From a virus, in the IMG/VR virus record IMGVR_UViG_3300035181_000377, positions 1 through 64,000 of that record: 64,000 nucleotides of DNA; one strand, written 5' to 3'. The position numbers and the translations under genes were made by a program. Positions 8,806 to 20,300 of this stretch are shown one piece after another. How positions within the stretch are numbered: position 1 is the stretch's first letter; each line of letters starts with the position of its first letter. The notes beneath the pieces are model-generated. The model was not told where the DNA came from. It saw only the letters and a program-made list of their open reading frames with translations, and made no database searches.

Positions 8806-9327
8806 ATGGAACAAGAAAAGCTCGATAAGTTAGTAGAAATCATTACTTCTACTTTCGATAAAGTATGCGGTAATATTAGTTCAGATACTATTTTAATGAA
8901 TTTTAAAGAAGTGTTTTATAAATACTTTACATCAAATACATTATATCAACTATTTATAAATACGGAATTAGTTAACGTCACTGGTTCTTTATTTGAAGAT
9001 AGTTATGTTGCTAATAATTTCTTAGCACTTACATCTGAAGTAATAATACTTTTTAAATTAAGCGGTATAGACGAGAAAGCAATTATTAAAATGATTGCAG
9101 AGTCTAGATATCAGTTAACAGGAGAAACTGGTAATGCTTTAGTGCCTGTTAATAATTTAATGCCTGTTAATATTAATAAAAGCCTTGAAGTTAGAGAAGG
9201 ATTCTTATTAGAAGTATTAGAGGTAAATACCTGGTTAGTTGTTTTCTATCTAACGGTACTATTCTTAGATAAAACAGAAACATACAGAGAAGACATAATA
9301 AAACTTATTAATAAAAAGGTGAAATAG
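8806..9327 (+). CDS. Hypothetical helical protein
   Basis: The product is 173 residues and not recognised. It is mainly helical, with a hydrophobic helix near the C-terminus (WLVVFYLTVLFLD) that could be buried or membrane-associated. It abuts the genes on both sides without spacing (TAGATG at each junction), implying fixed-ratio translation and perhaps a complex of these products. Confidence 0.7.
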   Translation: MEQEKLDKLVEIITSTFDKVCGNISSDTILMNFKEVFYKYFTSNTLYQLFINTELVNVTGSLFEDSYVANNFLALTSEVIILFKLSGIDEKAIIKMIAESRYQLTGETGNALVPVNNLMPVNINKSLEVREGFLLEVLEVNTWLVVFYLTVLFLDKTETYREDIIKLINKKVK

Positions 9328-10173
9328 ATGATTGATCGTAACTTTACTCCGACATTAGAAGGTAATCTACAATCTAAATTAAAAGCATTAGTTAATAGTG
9401 CTAATCAAAACGATAAAAAATCTTCTAAAGAAGAAATTAAAATTACTAGACATTTTGATTTAAAACCAATTGAAAATATTGGGGAAGATGGAGTAGACCA
9501 TTTAAATATATGGAGTTTCGCAAAAACTGAACTAGGTGTATTATTATCATTTAGCACAAACTTACGTTTTAACCACGAGCAGTTGTTTAACTTTTCAAGT
9601 ATTGATTGTTTATGGCAGTATATTACTATCATTGAACCATCAGAAAAAATACGTAACGTACCATCTAGAATACTACGGTCAATGGTGAAAGAATTACCAA
9701 AGCGGTCTGTAGTTAATTTTAGAGCAGTCATTATGGATGCTAACTGGCAAAAGATACAACAGTATCCGGATATTAAAGATGCTATTATTGAATCTACTCT
9801 ACCGTTTGATTTTTATTATTTCATAAGAGCAACAGAAACACGAGTACGGTATAAAAACGCATTCTGGGTATTAAAAGGCTTTGAAGAAATTAGAAAAGCT
9901 TTGAAAGAAGCTAGAGATCCTAATTTTGATTTTCTTATAGACGATAAAGAAATTGGTATTTATGGTGATTTAATTATCCCCGTAATTCAAAAACCTAAGG
10001 CTAAAAAGAAAAAGAAAAAAGCTAAAGTTGCAGTTGTAGAACCTGATAATACTGAAACTGTATCTGGAGATGATATATTAAATCCGGTTGTAGAACCTGA
10101 ACTAGCTGCATCAGTAACTGATTCCAGCGACATTCATAAAGCATCTGCACTACTTGCTAAAATTTATAAATAA
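9328..10173 (+). CDS. Hypothetical protein with Lys-rich linker
   Basis: The product is 281 residues. The first 210 residues form a mixed alpha/beta domain without a recognised motif. Then comes a strongly basic patch (KPKAKKKKKKAK, near residues 223-234) and a low-complexity acidic tail. Such a basic linker may contact DNA or an acidic partner. It is the fourth gene of the packed run and ends at a terminator, so the following Ser/Asn-rich gene has its own transcription. Confidence 0.7.
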   Translation: MIDRNFTPTLEGNLQSKLKALVNSANQNDKKSSKEEIKITRHFDLKPIENIGEDGVDHLNIWSFAKTELGVLLSFSTNLRFNHEQLFNFSSIDCLWQYITIIEPSEKIRNVPSRILRSMVKELPKRSVVNFRAVIMDANWQKIQQYPDIKDAIIESTLPFDFYYFIRATETRVRYKNAFWVLKGFEEIRKALKEARDPNFDFLIDDKEIGIYGDLIIPVIQKPKAKKKKKKAKVAVVEPDNTETVSGDDILNPVVEPELAASVTDSSDIHKASALLAKIYK

Positions 10174-10177
10174 TAAA

Positions 10178-10212
10178 AATAGAGGAGCATTAGCTCCTCT
10201 ATTTTTTTTTAT
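10178..10212 (+). terminator. Rho-independent terminator
   Basis: AATAGAGGAGC pairs with GCTCCTCTATT around ATTA, followed by a T run. Confidence 0.9.
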
Positions 10213-10261
10213 TTAATACTTAAAGGCTATGATATGATTAATATAAACGGAGCATTATATC

Positions 10262-11875
10262 TTGGCCATTAAAGCAAAAAGATTTGATAATTTAGATCAA
10301 GAGACTAATATAGCAACAACAGATTTTGCTAGCGCAGTATCATCAAGTGTTATGAATTCACCTTTAAATGGCGGTGGACCAATCACACCTACAGACATGG
10401 ATAGTCTGAGTAACTTTATAGCAAATAATAATGTACCAGACTTAGCTGGGTTAAATAATTTATCCACGGTAGGTGATTTAACTGATGCTAGTAGTGTATC
10501 TAATGCAGTCCCAACTTTAACAGACTTAATTAGTAAGAGTCCTAGTATATCGTCCGTAATATCTAATAGTAATTTTAGTACAGGTGTTGCTGACTTAGAA
10601 AATAATTTATCTAGCATTGTTGGTCAGATAACAGATGGTTCCGCTATAAGTAAAGTACAGACAACTTTAGCAAATAGTGTTAGTTCATTTGACTTAGGTG
10701 ATATTACTAAAGTACCTGGTTTATCTAATTTACCTCAAAGCACTATTAATAGTTATAGCCAATCTTCTAATACCTTAAACATTGCTGGTGCATTAAAGAA
10801 TGTGCCTGGTATTGGTTCTTTAACAAGTAATATAGGTGGTGGTTTACCATCTATTACTAGCAGGTTAACTAAGGATAGTTCTTTATCTACTATACTACCT
10901 GCTGTACTGAATGCAGTTGATGTTAATAAAATAACTAATATATTAATGCCTACTGGTGGTAATGTGGCAAATACTGTAAAACTATTAGCTGGTGCATTAA
11001 AGAATAGTGCGCTGACTAACATGATACCCGCTAATAATACTGCTACAGTTTTAATTAATGGTGTATCTACACGTATTAACAACACATCTGGAAATGCTGG
11101 TTCATTAATAAGTTCTATAGGAAGTTTAACGGGTGGTAGTTATTCACCTAATATTAGTAACCCTTATTTATTAAGTCAAACTACTACTAACTTACAATCC
11201 CAAGCATCAAAGTTGGGGTTACCATCTATATTTAGTTACGTATCAAGAATATTCCCTAATAGTTCAGCTATGGTTACGGCTGGTAAAAATATTTTATCTT
11301 CAGCTATCCATACTGGAGATTTTAATACTATCTTGGATGTGGGTAAATCTGAATTAGGGGCTATCCTAAACAATTCTATGCCATCGGCTGTCTCAGGTAT
11401 AGGAAGTAGTTTTAAATTGCCTGTAGGTCTTCCTAGCAGTAATTTGAGTGGGTCTTTCACTGACTTTACAACCCAGATGAGTTCTATGTCGCCAACATGG
11501 AACACTTATAATGGAATGTCTAGTATTAGTGCATTACCTAGTAATAATGAAGATTTAAATTCCATCTTTGCTTCTGCTTCATTAAGTACACCGGTAACTA
11601 TACCTGATTTTAGTGTAGATCCTAAATTTGATACTAGCATCAGTGATTCACAACTGATGTACGGTGCATTAGTAACTAAAGGTAGTATGCCAGCATCTAA
11701 TGTTAGTGATACTTTGTTAGCTAGTTTACCAAATGTACCACTACTACCAGATAACTCAATATCGAGTACTAGTTATGTACAGCCTGAGGTATACAGTACT
11801 AATTATGACATTGGTCTAGGTATTAATACTAATCCTAGTTATGATTTTAGTACATCACCAAGCATATATGCTTAA
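10262..11875 (+). CDS. Ser/Asn/Thr-rich structural protein
   Basis: The product is 537 residues from a TTG start; ACGGAGC lies 10 bases ahead and no ATG fits. Composition is extreme: Ser, Asn, Thr, Leu and Gly dominate, with recurring short segments such as LSNLPQST, LPNVPLLP and GSLTGGSY, and almost no charged residues after residue 30. This resembles extended or fibrous virion proteins rather than an enzyme. It is transcribed alone, between a terminator and a long convergent terminator. No known family is recognised; a fibre-like or internal head role is inference. Confidence 0.65.
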   Translation: MAIKAKRFDNLDQETNIATTDFASAVSSSVMNSPLNGGGPITPTDMDSLSNFIANNNVPDLAGLNNLSTVGDLTDASSVSNAVPTLTDLISKSPSISSVISNSNFSTGVADLENNLSSIVGQITDGSAISKVQTTLANSVSSFDLGDITKVPGLSNLPQSTINSYSQSSNTLNIAGALKNVPGIGSLTSNIGGGLPSITSRLTKDSSLSTILPAVLNAVDVNKITNILMPTGGNVANTVKLLAGALKNSALTNMIPANNTATVLINGVSTRINNTSGNAGSLISSIGSLTGGSYSPNISNPYLLSQTTTNLQSQASKLGLPSIFSYVSRIFPNSSAMVTAGKNILSSAIHTGDFNTILDVGKSELGAILNNSMPSAVSGIGSSFKLPVGLPSSNLSGSFTDFTTQMSSMSPTWNTYNGMSSISALPSNNEDLNSIFASASLSTPVTIPDFSVDPKFDTSISDSQLMYGALVTKGSMPASNVSDTLLASLPNVPLLPDNSISSTSYVQPEVYSTNYDIGLGINTNPSYDFSTSPSIYA

Positions 11876-11877
11876 AC

Positions 11878-11919
11878 ATAAATTATACACAGAGGTATCA
11901 GCCTCTGTGTATAATTTAT
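11878..11919. terminator. Bidirectional terminator
   Basis: An 18-bp perfect stem (11878-11895 with 11902-11919) lies between the convergent genes ending at 11875 and 11925. Confidence 0.85.
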
Positions 11920-11924
11920 CATTA

Positions 11925-14222
11925 CTAATTTCCTTCTGTAGCATTAGAACCATGGAATGGCCCAGTCATCAATCTAAATAAGCCAGTATTACTTAACATA
12001 CTACTCCACTTAGCTGACGATGTCATTTCATCTAATCTCTTCTTATACTTAGCCATTTTCAATCTAGCTTTAGGCCACCAATATATTTGTGAATATACGT
12101 CTTGCCCAGCTAACACAGCTAAGTAATCATAAAGAATATTATCTTCGTCAATAGCAGCATTAAAGTTAAACATACCGCCTGATGAAATAGGCATGTGCAT
12201 TATGGAAGATAAGTCAACAATGCTAAACGATACATCAATAGCCATCGCATTACCTGTCCTAGTGAATCCTAAGTTACTAGTACCGCGAGTAATAGAAACA
12301 GACTCGATCATACCAGTTTGAATTTGACATCTACCTCTATCAAATAACTGTACTATGAATGGACTAGTATAGGAAGATCTACCTGTAGACAATGGTAATG
12401 AACCTGCCATAATCATACATAACGGTATATAGATATTTTGTAATTGTGATATAGCATTACCATATGGACTAATTAACTGAATATTATAATTAGCTCTAGG
12501 TAGTGTAGCGTTAGAACTTTGCCAGTGTTTAGGTATGTCAATAAAGCCTTCACCTAACAAACCTTTAATAGCATCTGATACACCCATTGTTAAACCAGAT
12601 AATGCACCTGTTAATACATCGGCACCAAGATCAAGAGCTGCGCCAGCTACTGCACCAACTGCACCACCTACTAAGTTACCATTAGCAAAAGTAAATCTAG
12701 CTTCTCTAGCAGTAGAACTTAATCCATTTAGGTTAGTAGATATATCGCTCTCTACTACAGAGTTACCAAAAGCTTCAGATACAGATCCTGTACTATCTAC
12801 TCTAAAAGTGGCAAACATAGAACCATCGCTTAATTCAGCTTCTAAGAATATCTTTAAGTTAGAATAGAACTCACCTAATCCAGTTGCAGCATTTTTAGCA
12901 GCTGCTGCAGCAGCATCTGCTGGGTTAGCGACTATATCATCGTAACTAAGTCCATTAGCTACGTTAGATCTTTGAGTACCATCGGCATTAAAGAATATAC
13001 CTTGAGCACCTTGTATAGTTGTAGCAGTATCAGTAGGAGTAGCTGTTTTAGCTGGTGTAGTTGGTGCTGCCGTTCCACCTTCAGCTGGTGGAGCTGATTC
13101 TATAGGTAATGGTGGTCTAGGCTCAGCAGCACTATTATCATTATAATACAAAGTACTCTTACCAAGTCTCTGAATTATATTTGCTAACGAGTGCTCACCT
13201 CTAGGGTCTGCTAATGAATCACTAGTTGTTTTAAAGTCTACACCTAATTGACTTTTTTTAGACACTTCATCAAAGTTATCATAGTCCTGCGTAAATAAGA
13301 CGTTAGCCATACGTTGCGCTCTATTAGCTATGGCATAAACATCTATCGCTCTATCAGCAGTAAATAAATCTGGCATCATTTCTGATAATGTGTCTAAACT
13401 ATCTTGATCTAGATTTAATTTAGTATTTATTTTTTGATCAGCTGGTATGCTAGGATCAGAATTAGGATTTGAAAATATCCTAGGTAATATACCCATATTC
13501 ACTGCTAAGTTATTTACTAATGAGTTTACTGTGGACCAATATAAAGGCATCGTTGGTTTAAGTTTATAAAATTTAGAATTAGCGCCAGTTACAAACTGTG
13601 ATAAAAACTGTCCACCGATTAGCATCATACTGGCAATAGGAAATGCACTAAAAGATACCGCTGCACCTATTCCTTCTGCTATTTTATAAATTAAACCATT
13701 ACCACTACCTGTTCTAGCTAATGAACTTACACCAGAATCAAATGCACCCATTAAGAAGTTACTTAAAGAGTTATATTCAGGTACACCAAATCTTAAGAAA
13801 ATAGTTTGTGCATTATCGTCTATAGATTCACTATAGTATCTACCCATACCGTAATCGCCATTACCTTGATCTAAAGTTACATCTGAACGATTAGATATTC
13901 TACCTTTTACACGAATATCGCTATATGGGCAAAACTGTGGTCTAGCATTAATGCCTATACTACCACCCATACGTGTATCTGTAAACTTATCATTAGCACT
14001 TGACCATGTTCTATTTAAAATCAAGTTAGGGTCTGCTAATGTAATATCGCTAATCATGAACGCCTGCTGTAACCATTTATTATCTAAAGTTACGTCGATA
14101 TTTTCTACTACCAAAGAGCTATTAGTTTTTACTAATGGTGGTTGATCATTAGCTATTGCACTTTGTGCATTACCACTAATAACTTGTGTACCGTGAAATG
14201 TATCTAATGCTATACCAGCCAT
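11925..14222 (-). CDS. Large virion structural protein
   Basis: The product is 765 residues. It has a beta-rich N-terminal part, a hydrophobic Gly/Ala segment near residues 185-215, a Pro/Ala/Thr-rich linker near residues 370-400, an Ala/Gly segment near 525-560, and a C-terminal domain ending in a basic helix. The order structured domain, linker, structured domain fits a baseplate or tail component. It lies directly downstream of the giant lytic virion protein on the same strand but is separated by a hairpin. No precise family is recognised. Confidence 0.7.
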   Translation of the reverse strand: MAGIALDTFHGTQVISGNAQSAIANDQPPLVKTNSSLVVENIDVTLDNKWLQQAFMISDITLADPNLILNRTWSSANDKFTDTRMGGSIGINARPQFCPYSDIRVKGRISNRSDVTLDQGNGDYGMGRYYSESIDDNAQTIFLRFGVPEYNSLSNFLMGAFDSGVSSLARTGSGNGLIYKIAEGIGAAVSFSAFPIASMMLIGGQFLSQFVTGANSKFYKLKPTMPLYWSTVNSLVNNLAVNMGILPRIFSNPNSDPSIPADQKINTKLNLDQDSLDTLSEMMPDLFTADRAIDVYAIANRAQRMANVLFTQDYDNFDEVSKKSQLGVDFKTTSDSLADPRGEHSLANIIQRLGKSTLYYNDNSAAEPRPPLPIESAPPAEGGTAAPTTPAKTATPTDTATTIQGAQGIFFNADGTQRSNVANGLSYDDIVANPADAAAAAAKNAATGLGEFYSNLKIFLEAELSDGSMFATFRVDSTGSVSEAFGNSVVESDISTNLNGLSSTAREARFTFANGNLVGGAVGAVAGAALDLGADVLTGALSGLTMGVSDAIKGLLGEGFIDIPKHWQSSNATLPRANYNIQLISPYGNAISQLQNIYIPLCMIMAGSLPLSTGRSSYTSPFIVQLFDRGRCQIQTGMIESVSITRGTSNLGFTRTGNAMAIDVSFSIVDLSSIMHMPISSGGMFNFNAAIDEDNILYDYLAVLAGQDVYSQIYWWPKARLKMAKYKKRLDEMTSSAKWSSMLSNTGLFRLMTGPFHGSNATEGN

Positions 14223-14278
14223 AATTAATTTCCTTTTAAATTGTTATTACTCAAATCATATCCATTTATAAAACTTAT

Positions 14279-14311
14279 TACATAGACAGTGATTGCTCAC
14301 TGTCTATGTAG
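14279..14311 (-). terminator. Hairpin terminator after the giant virion gene
   Basis: TACATAGACAGTGA pairs with TCACTGTCTATGTA around TTGC. It lies just past the stop of the 2402-aa gene on the minus strand; the T tract on that side is short. Confidence 0.65.
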
Positions 14312-14317
14312 TTTTTA

Positions 14318-17300
14318 TTATGTCATCACTCTTCTCATACTTACTGCTGAGTTTGGAACACTACTAGGCGCAGCTTTAGGTGTTTGTGGTACACTAGGTT
14401 GCGGTGCAACTGAACCACCTACTGCTTTTTTAATAGCGTCTCCAATAGAGGCTAAATTCTCAGGACTAACATTGGTTAATATCTTATTAAGAACACCAAG
14501 TATCTGAGTTTGTATATTTAGAGAGTCTCCTAATACTTTATCTACATTACCTAAACCATTATTACCACTTTGGTTTGGAGTAGGTGTAGATGCAGCAACA
14601 GGTGCAGCAGTACTTGCCACGCTAACATTACTATTTTTAGTAGTAAGTCCCATTGAAGGCGGTTTAGATAAATCACCACCTTTCGTAGGCGCAGCTACTG
14701 TTCCTGGTATTCTAGGAGAAGCAGCAGCAATACCACCAGCATTATTACCTTTAGTATCTTTAGATGCAGTAGTAGCGCTTACAGCGTTTCCTGACTGTAC
14801 ATTAACACCAAAGGCTCTAGACTTAACCTGTATTCTATTATTAATCAATGAATATATCTCACCAATAGTTCTAGCTCGAGTACCTTCAAAGAAAATTTCT
14901 CTATTAGCAGACGCTGCCTTAGGAAATAAATTAGCGCCTATTCCATCCGAAGGAGCTTTCAAGAAAGCTTTGGCACCACTAGGTCCTAAGAAATGCGCTA
15001 AGTATAAATCGGTTACAGTAGGATTATCTACACTACCTCTTAGCGCATTAGCATTAGCTTTCATATATTCACCAGCTATTAACGTACTAGCCATTGGATC
15101 TAAAGGAGAAGCATTTTTATCTAGTCCATGTTTAGGACCATACTTACTTAGCATTTCATCCCATGTACCGTTGGTGAACTGATATAATCCACTAGCACTA
15201 CTACCACCAGCTCTAGCATTAGGATTCATACTAGATTCTACAGCAGCGAATGCTTGCATAGCTTGAGGATCAAAACCAGCTTTATCTGATACCTTAGTAA
15301 TTAATGATTTTACTTCAGTAGGACTATTTACTGTTCCTACCGCACTCATATTTTCTAATTTACCTAAACCACCTGGCTCAGCTTCTTTAAAGTCTACAAC
15401 TTTAGAAGACGCTCTATTAGCAGCGATATTAGCACCAATAGTGGCTTTTTGTGCAGCGGGTAAAGCACCAACATTAGCAACGGTAGTACTTTTAAATACT
15501 GGAGTATTTTCATTACTTGTTGATGAATTAGTAGTGGTGCCTGGTATAGTAGATGGTTTTAAATTATCTGGTTTAGAATGTTCAACTGCAATAGCACTAA
15601 ATTCTTCATCCCACAATGATACAGCTAGTGGCATATTTCTATGTCCTTTAGCTGTGCCAGGTATGGAACCAAATCCACCACCACCTTTACCTATTGAGCT
15701 AGCAATAAGTTCACTAGCTAAGTTAGCATCTTTTTTAGCACCTTCTACGTTACCCTGCATGGCAGCTGCTTCCATATGCCAAGTTTCTCCACCAACGGGT
15801 CTAGTGAAACCATACTTACGCATTAATCCCATTTTATCTAAAGCATCTAAGTCAGAACTATTTATATCTAAAGCTAAACCAAACTCATGTGGAGAGTTAC
15901 CAGGAGCTGCAGCACCTGCACCAAGTTTGGATTTCAAGGCTTTCTGTTGCTCTAAAGTTCTAAAGCCATCAGTAACTAAAATAGACTTACCTGTAGTAGT
16001 ACCATACTCTTCAGCCATAGCTTTAAAGTTCTGTAAGAAAGCAGGATTTAACTGATCTATACTTACACCTTTAGCTAAACTAATATACTGGCTACCATTA
16101 TTTCCACTAGCCATAGCACCTGTAGCTAATGGTATCTTACCACCAGTCATTCTAGTGCTAGCACCAGCTGCTCCACCAGCCATTCCTGCAGCTGGTTTAC
16201 CTTCAGAATCAGTTGGTTTATTAACGTCACCATTAGCTGCTTTATTAGCAGCCGCTGTAGCTGCTGCAGCTGCACCAGCAGCGGGTAATTTAGGCGACAG
16301 AGCTTTATCTAATTTACCAGCGTTCTTATCTATAGACGCTAATGGCACATTTAATTTCTTAGCTAAAGATTTTTCATCATCTAAATTTTTCTTTAATGGA
16401 CCTAATACTTTATCTATCGCTACCTGAACATCACTCTTATCAGCGAATAACTTAGGTACATCTACGAAAGGTGAATTCCGTATATCGTAAGGACCATCAG
16501 GAAATGAAATAGCTTTTACGTATTCTGCTTTTTGATCATTAGGTAATTTATCTACGTCTTTTAATTTAGCTTTAGGATCAATTCCATTCAACACAGTTAA
16601 GTGAGTAAAGAATATTCTTCTAAAACGTTGATTATACCAGTTACCAAAGTTTAATACTTGTTCAGCATTATCTTTATCTATACCAAATATATCGTACCAT
16701 TCTTGGAAATTAACTTTAGGTTGATCGAGCTGTACAAGCTTATTAACAACTTTAGTAGTTTCCATTAATTTATCTTCGAAAGCAAAAATTAAATGATACT
16801 GGCTTTTATTTTTTTCTGTTAAACCATATTGTCTTAGGCGGATGTCCGTAGTATCGTCGGTGTTATTACGCATTAAGTATTTACCAGCGTACCAAAGAGC
16901 AGTACCTGCTAGTAGTAAACCTCCTATAGGTGCTGTCGCTATACCTAATAATCCAGCAGCAGCTATACCCAATACTCTCATACCTACTTGTAAACCTATT
17001 CTAGTAGCTAATTTAGTAGCGCCCCAAACAGCAGCACGTACACCGGCTTTTTCAGCAGCTTGTACGGCTACTTTTTCACCAGCTACTTGAGCACCTTTAG
17101 CTAAAGCTCTACTAGCTAATTTCTCAGTAGCATATGCCATAACGCCATTAACCAAACCACCTAAGGCGCCTTTAATACCACCGAGTATACCTTTAGCTTT
17201 ATCTAATAAAGTATCTACCACATTTTTACTGCCCTTATACTTAGCAGATAAATCAGCAGTAGCTCTTTTCTTACTATCTTCTATTTTCTTACGTTCAGCT

Positions 17301-20300
17301 AATTGAGCTAATAAGCTACTAGCATTACCAATTCTAGTACCGTCTTTATTTTTATGCGTAGACGCATCTTCATTAGCTAAATTATTACTACCTCTTGATA
17401 CTTGGTTATAAGTGTATTTGCCTTCATCGGCGTGTGCGGCTTCTTGTTCACCGTGGTCTGTAGTATGAACGTCTTTCTCTTCACCATCCTGACCGCCACC
17501 AAACATTCCACCCAACATACCCATACCAGCGCTAGCAATACCTTTGAATTTACCGCCAAGCATTCCTACAAGTTTTCCACCTCTAGAATTACTTAACCAA
17601 GATGCAGCTCTACCTATTTTACCATTACCTAACCACCCACCAGCTGTAGTTGGTGCAGAAGCTGGACCATATGTAGCATCAATGCGTTTAGAGAAAGCAC
17701 CGAAGCCACCATCTTGTTGACGCTGATACACACCAGTATTAGGATTAAATACTGGAGCGTTAGGATTGTTAGGAGTACCATTAAACATATTCTTTAAAGA
17801 ATTAAATGCACTTCCACCAGCACCTTTAAGAGATGATAATATACCTTTCTTCTTAATGCCTTCAGCAATGCTTTTGGCTTTATCTTTAAGTTTAGCTTTC
17901 TTAAGTTTCTCTTTACCTTGAGCCATGACCTTTTTAAGTTTGTCTTTGCCTTTAGTAACAATCTCAGAATTAAGAACCGATTTACCACTACCAGAAACAG
18001 CATGAGCTATACTAGACATGGCAGAAGAAGGACCAGGTCCTATATCGGCATATTCAGTAGGCTCACCTTCTAATCTAGTATTTAAAGTATCTCTAATCTG
18101 TATTAAAAGATTTACTACTCGCTCATCTTTACCACTACCACCAATGCCGCTGGCAATATCTTTAAAGAAATTTCTGAATGATTCAAATAAAGGTTTCTCT
18201 TTACCTTTAACAGAATTAAATAACTTAATGGCGGAATCTTTTACAAAGTTAAAACCCACTACAGTCTTAGCTACCATGAATCTAGCTAGCTTACTTAAGT
18301 TAGATCTTATCTCATCACCATTTTTATCTACTAGACCTTTATTTAAACCATCTTGGGATAATACTACGTTTCCTTCATGATCAATTACAGGACCTTTAAT
18401 GTCAGTACCTTTCTTAAGTATCTTTCCAGTTAACTGATCAGCATATCCACCAGCTTTTAATACGGTGGCGTATAACACTGGTGTAGTTTCACCTTTGATA
18501 TAAACATCGGTTACTGGATTAATTAAATCAGATACTAAATCTTTAGCTGCACCTAATTGTTTATGTGCAAAGTCAGATAGTCCAGGTATTTTATTATCTA
18601 ATAAATCATTAGCTGCGCGTTTAGCTAAGTCATAAGTCTTTCCTAATAGTTCAGAACCATCAGCAAATAACTTTCCACCTAATTCTTTAACAGCATCTTT
18701 ATGGTCGTTTATAAAGTCTTTAGCTTTATCAAAACCAGTAGAAGCTTTACCTTTAGCAGCGTGAACAGTATCTAATATAAAAGCAGTAGCTCTAGCAGCT
18801 AAAGCAGCAGCATTACCTGCCATAGTTTTATGTCCACGGTTAGCAAATGCTCTAAGCTTTCTACCAGTTCTAGAACCTTTAGCTTTATCTTTTAAATGAA
18901 TAGCTTTACTTTTTAATTTTGAAAAGCCTGATTCTTGATGAGGTCCTACAAAAGAGTCTGGATCAAAATCTTCACCTTCTTCTTCAGTGTGTTTTCTAGT
19001 GAAGAAAGATTTTAGTGTGTCACTTAAACTCATTTTAGATAACTTGTTCTTTAACTTACCAGCAATAGAACCAAATAAACCTGATCTAATTTCTTCAAGT
19101 TTATCTACAATTCTATCAGCAGCAGTTTTTATATCAGAACTCTTACCACCTTTACCGCGCTTCTTTAATTTATCTTGTTCTTTAGCTAACTCTCCAATGG
19201 CTGCCATGTTAGTACCGTTTAAACTAACTAGGTCTATCTTTTTACCATCTGGAGCAACATCGTCACCAAAACTCTTTTGTAAGTCTTGAGCCATAGGTCC
19301 AATATGCTTATCGTCATCTTCATTTCTAGATTTCTTATAGCCCCATTTAGTGACAGCTAATTTCTTCATCTTACCTAGAATACCTCTAGGATCAAATTTA
19401 GAAAAGTTCTCTTTAGCTTCTCTATCAGAAGTAGCATAACCAGACTTAGATATACCATAGCTACCTTCAGATACGTCTCTGTAGGCATCTTTGTATTTGC
19501 TATCAGAAGGTCTACCGCCACTAGCATACATTTTACCAATAGCGTCAGTATCTACAGATAAACTACCATCTCTACCAATCTTAACAAATCCTGAATTAAT
19601 AGCAGCTTCTCTATCTCCAGTATCTATTAATTTTTGTATTTTAGCTTGCAGGTTATTAATCTTACTTCTTACTTCATTGTGACTTTCCTGCACTTTTCTA
19701 TTATAGCGAATGTCATTAGCAGTACCATCTTCATGTTTACCACCACCTGCTTTTGTTAATAACTTTCTAATTTTATCAACAGCTGTTTTATCTAAACCTT
19801 TATGGTACTTAGAATTAGTATAATCTTCTAAAGTACCTAATGAGTCAGGGTCTCGTAATATTTGTTCTTGTATATCGGATAGTGTTTGTTTTTCAGAAGT
19901 AGATAATTTACCTTTAATTTTAGTTTCTACAGTTTTAAAAAAATCTTTTCTAGCACGACCATAGCTACCAATATCCATTTCTTTAGTTAGCTGTCTTTTA
20001 ATGGTTTTATCGTGCTCCTTACTAGGTATAAATTTATTACCAGTATGATTAAATGCTAGCAATTCTGGCATAGCACCATTTACCTTTGGAGACACGGCTT
20101 GTAAAATTCTAGCTAAATATCCAGGGATTATAGTAGTAATACTTTTCTTTGTTAGATTATCAAACACAGCATTTTGATTTAGATCTGATAATGCACCATT
20201 TAAAGTAGTGGTAGATTCTAAGCTAGTTTTGGTTTTATCATCTTTAGCATTCTCTAAAAAGAATCTAGCAAAACCTTTAAACATATTAGCAAACATGCTA

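Noticed and set aside
15441-16055. Plus-strand open frame of 204 codons inside the giant virion gene
   Set aside because: It is a shadow of the minus-strand Ala/Gly/Ser-rich coding sequence with no ribosome site; the same applies to other plus frames between 14.3 and 21.5 kb.
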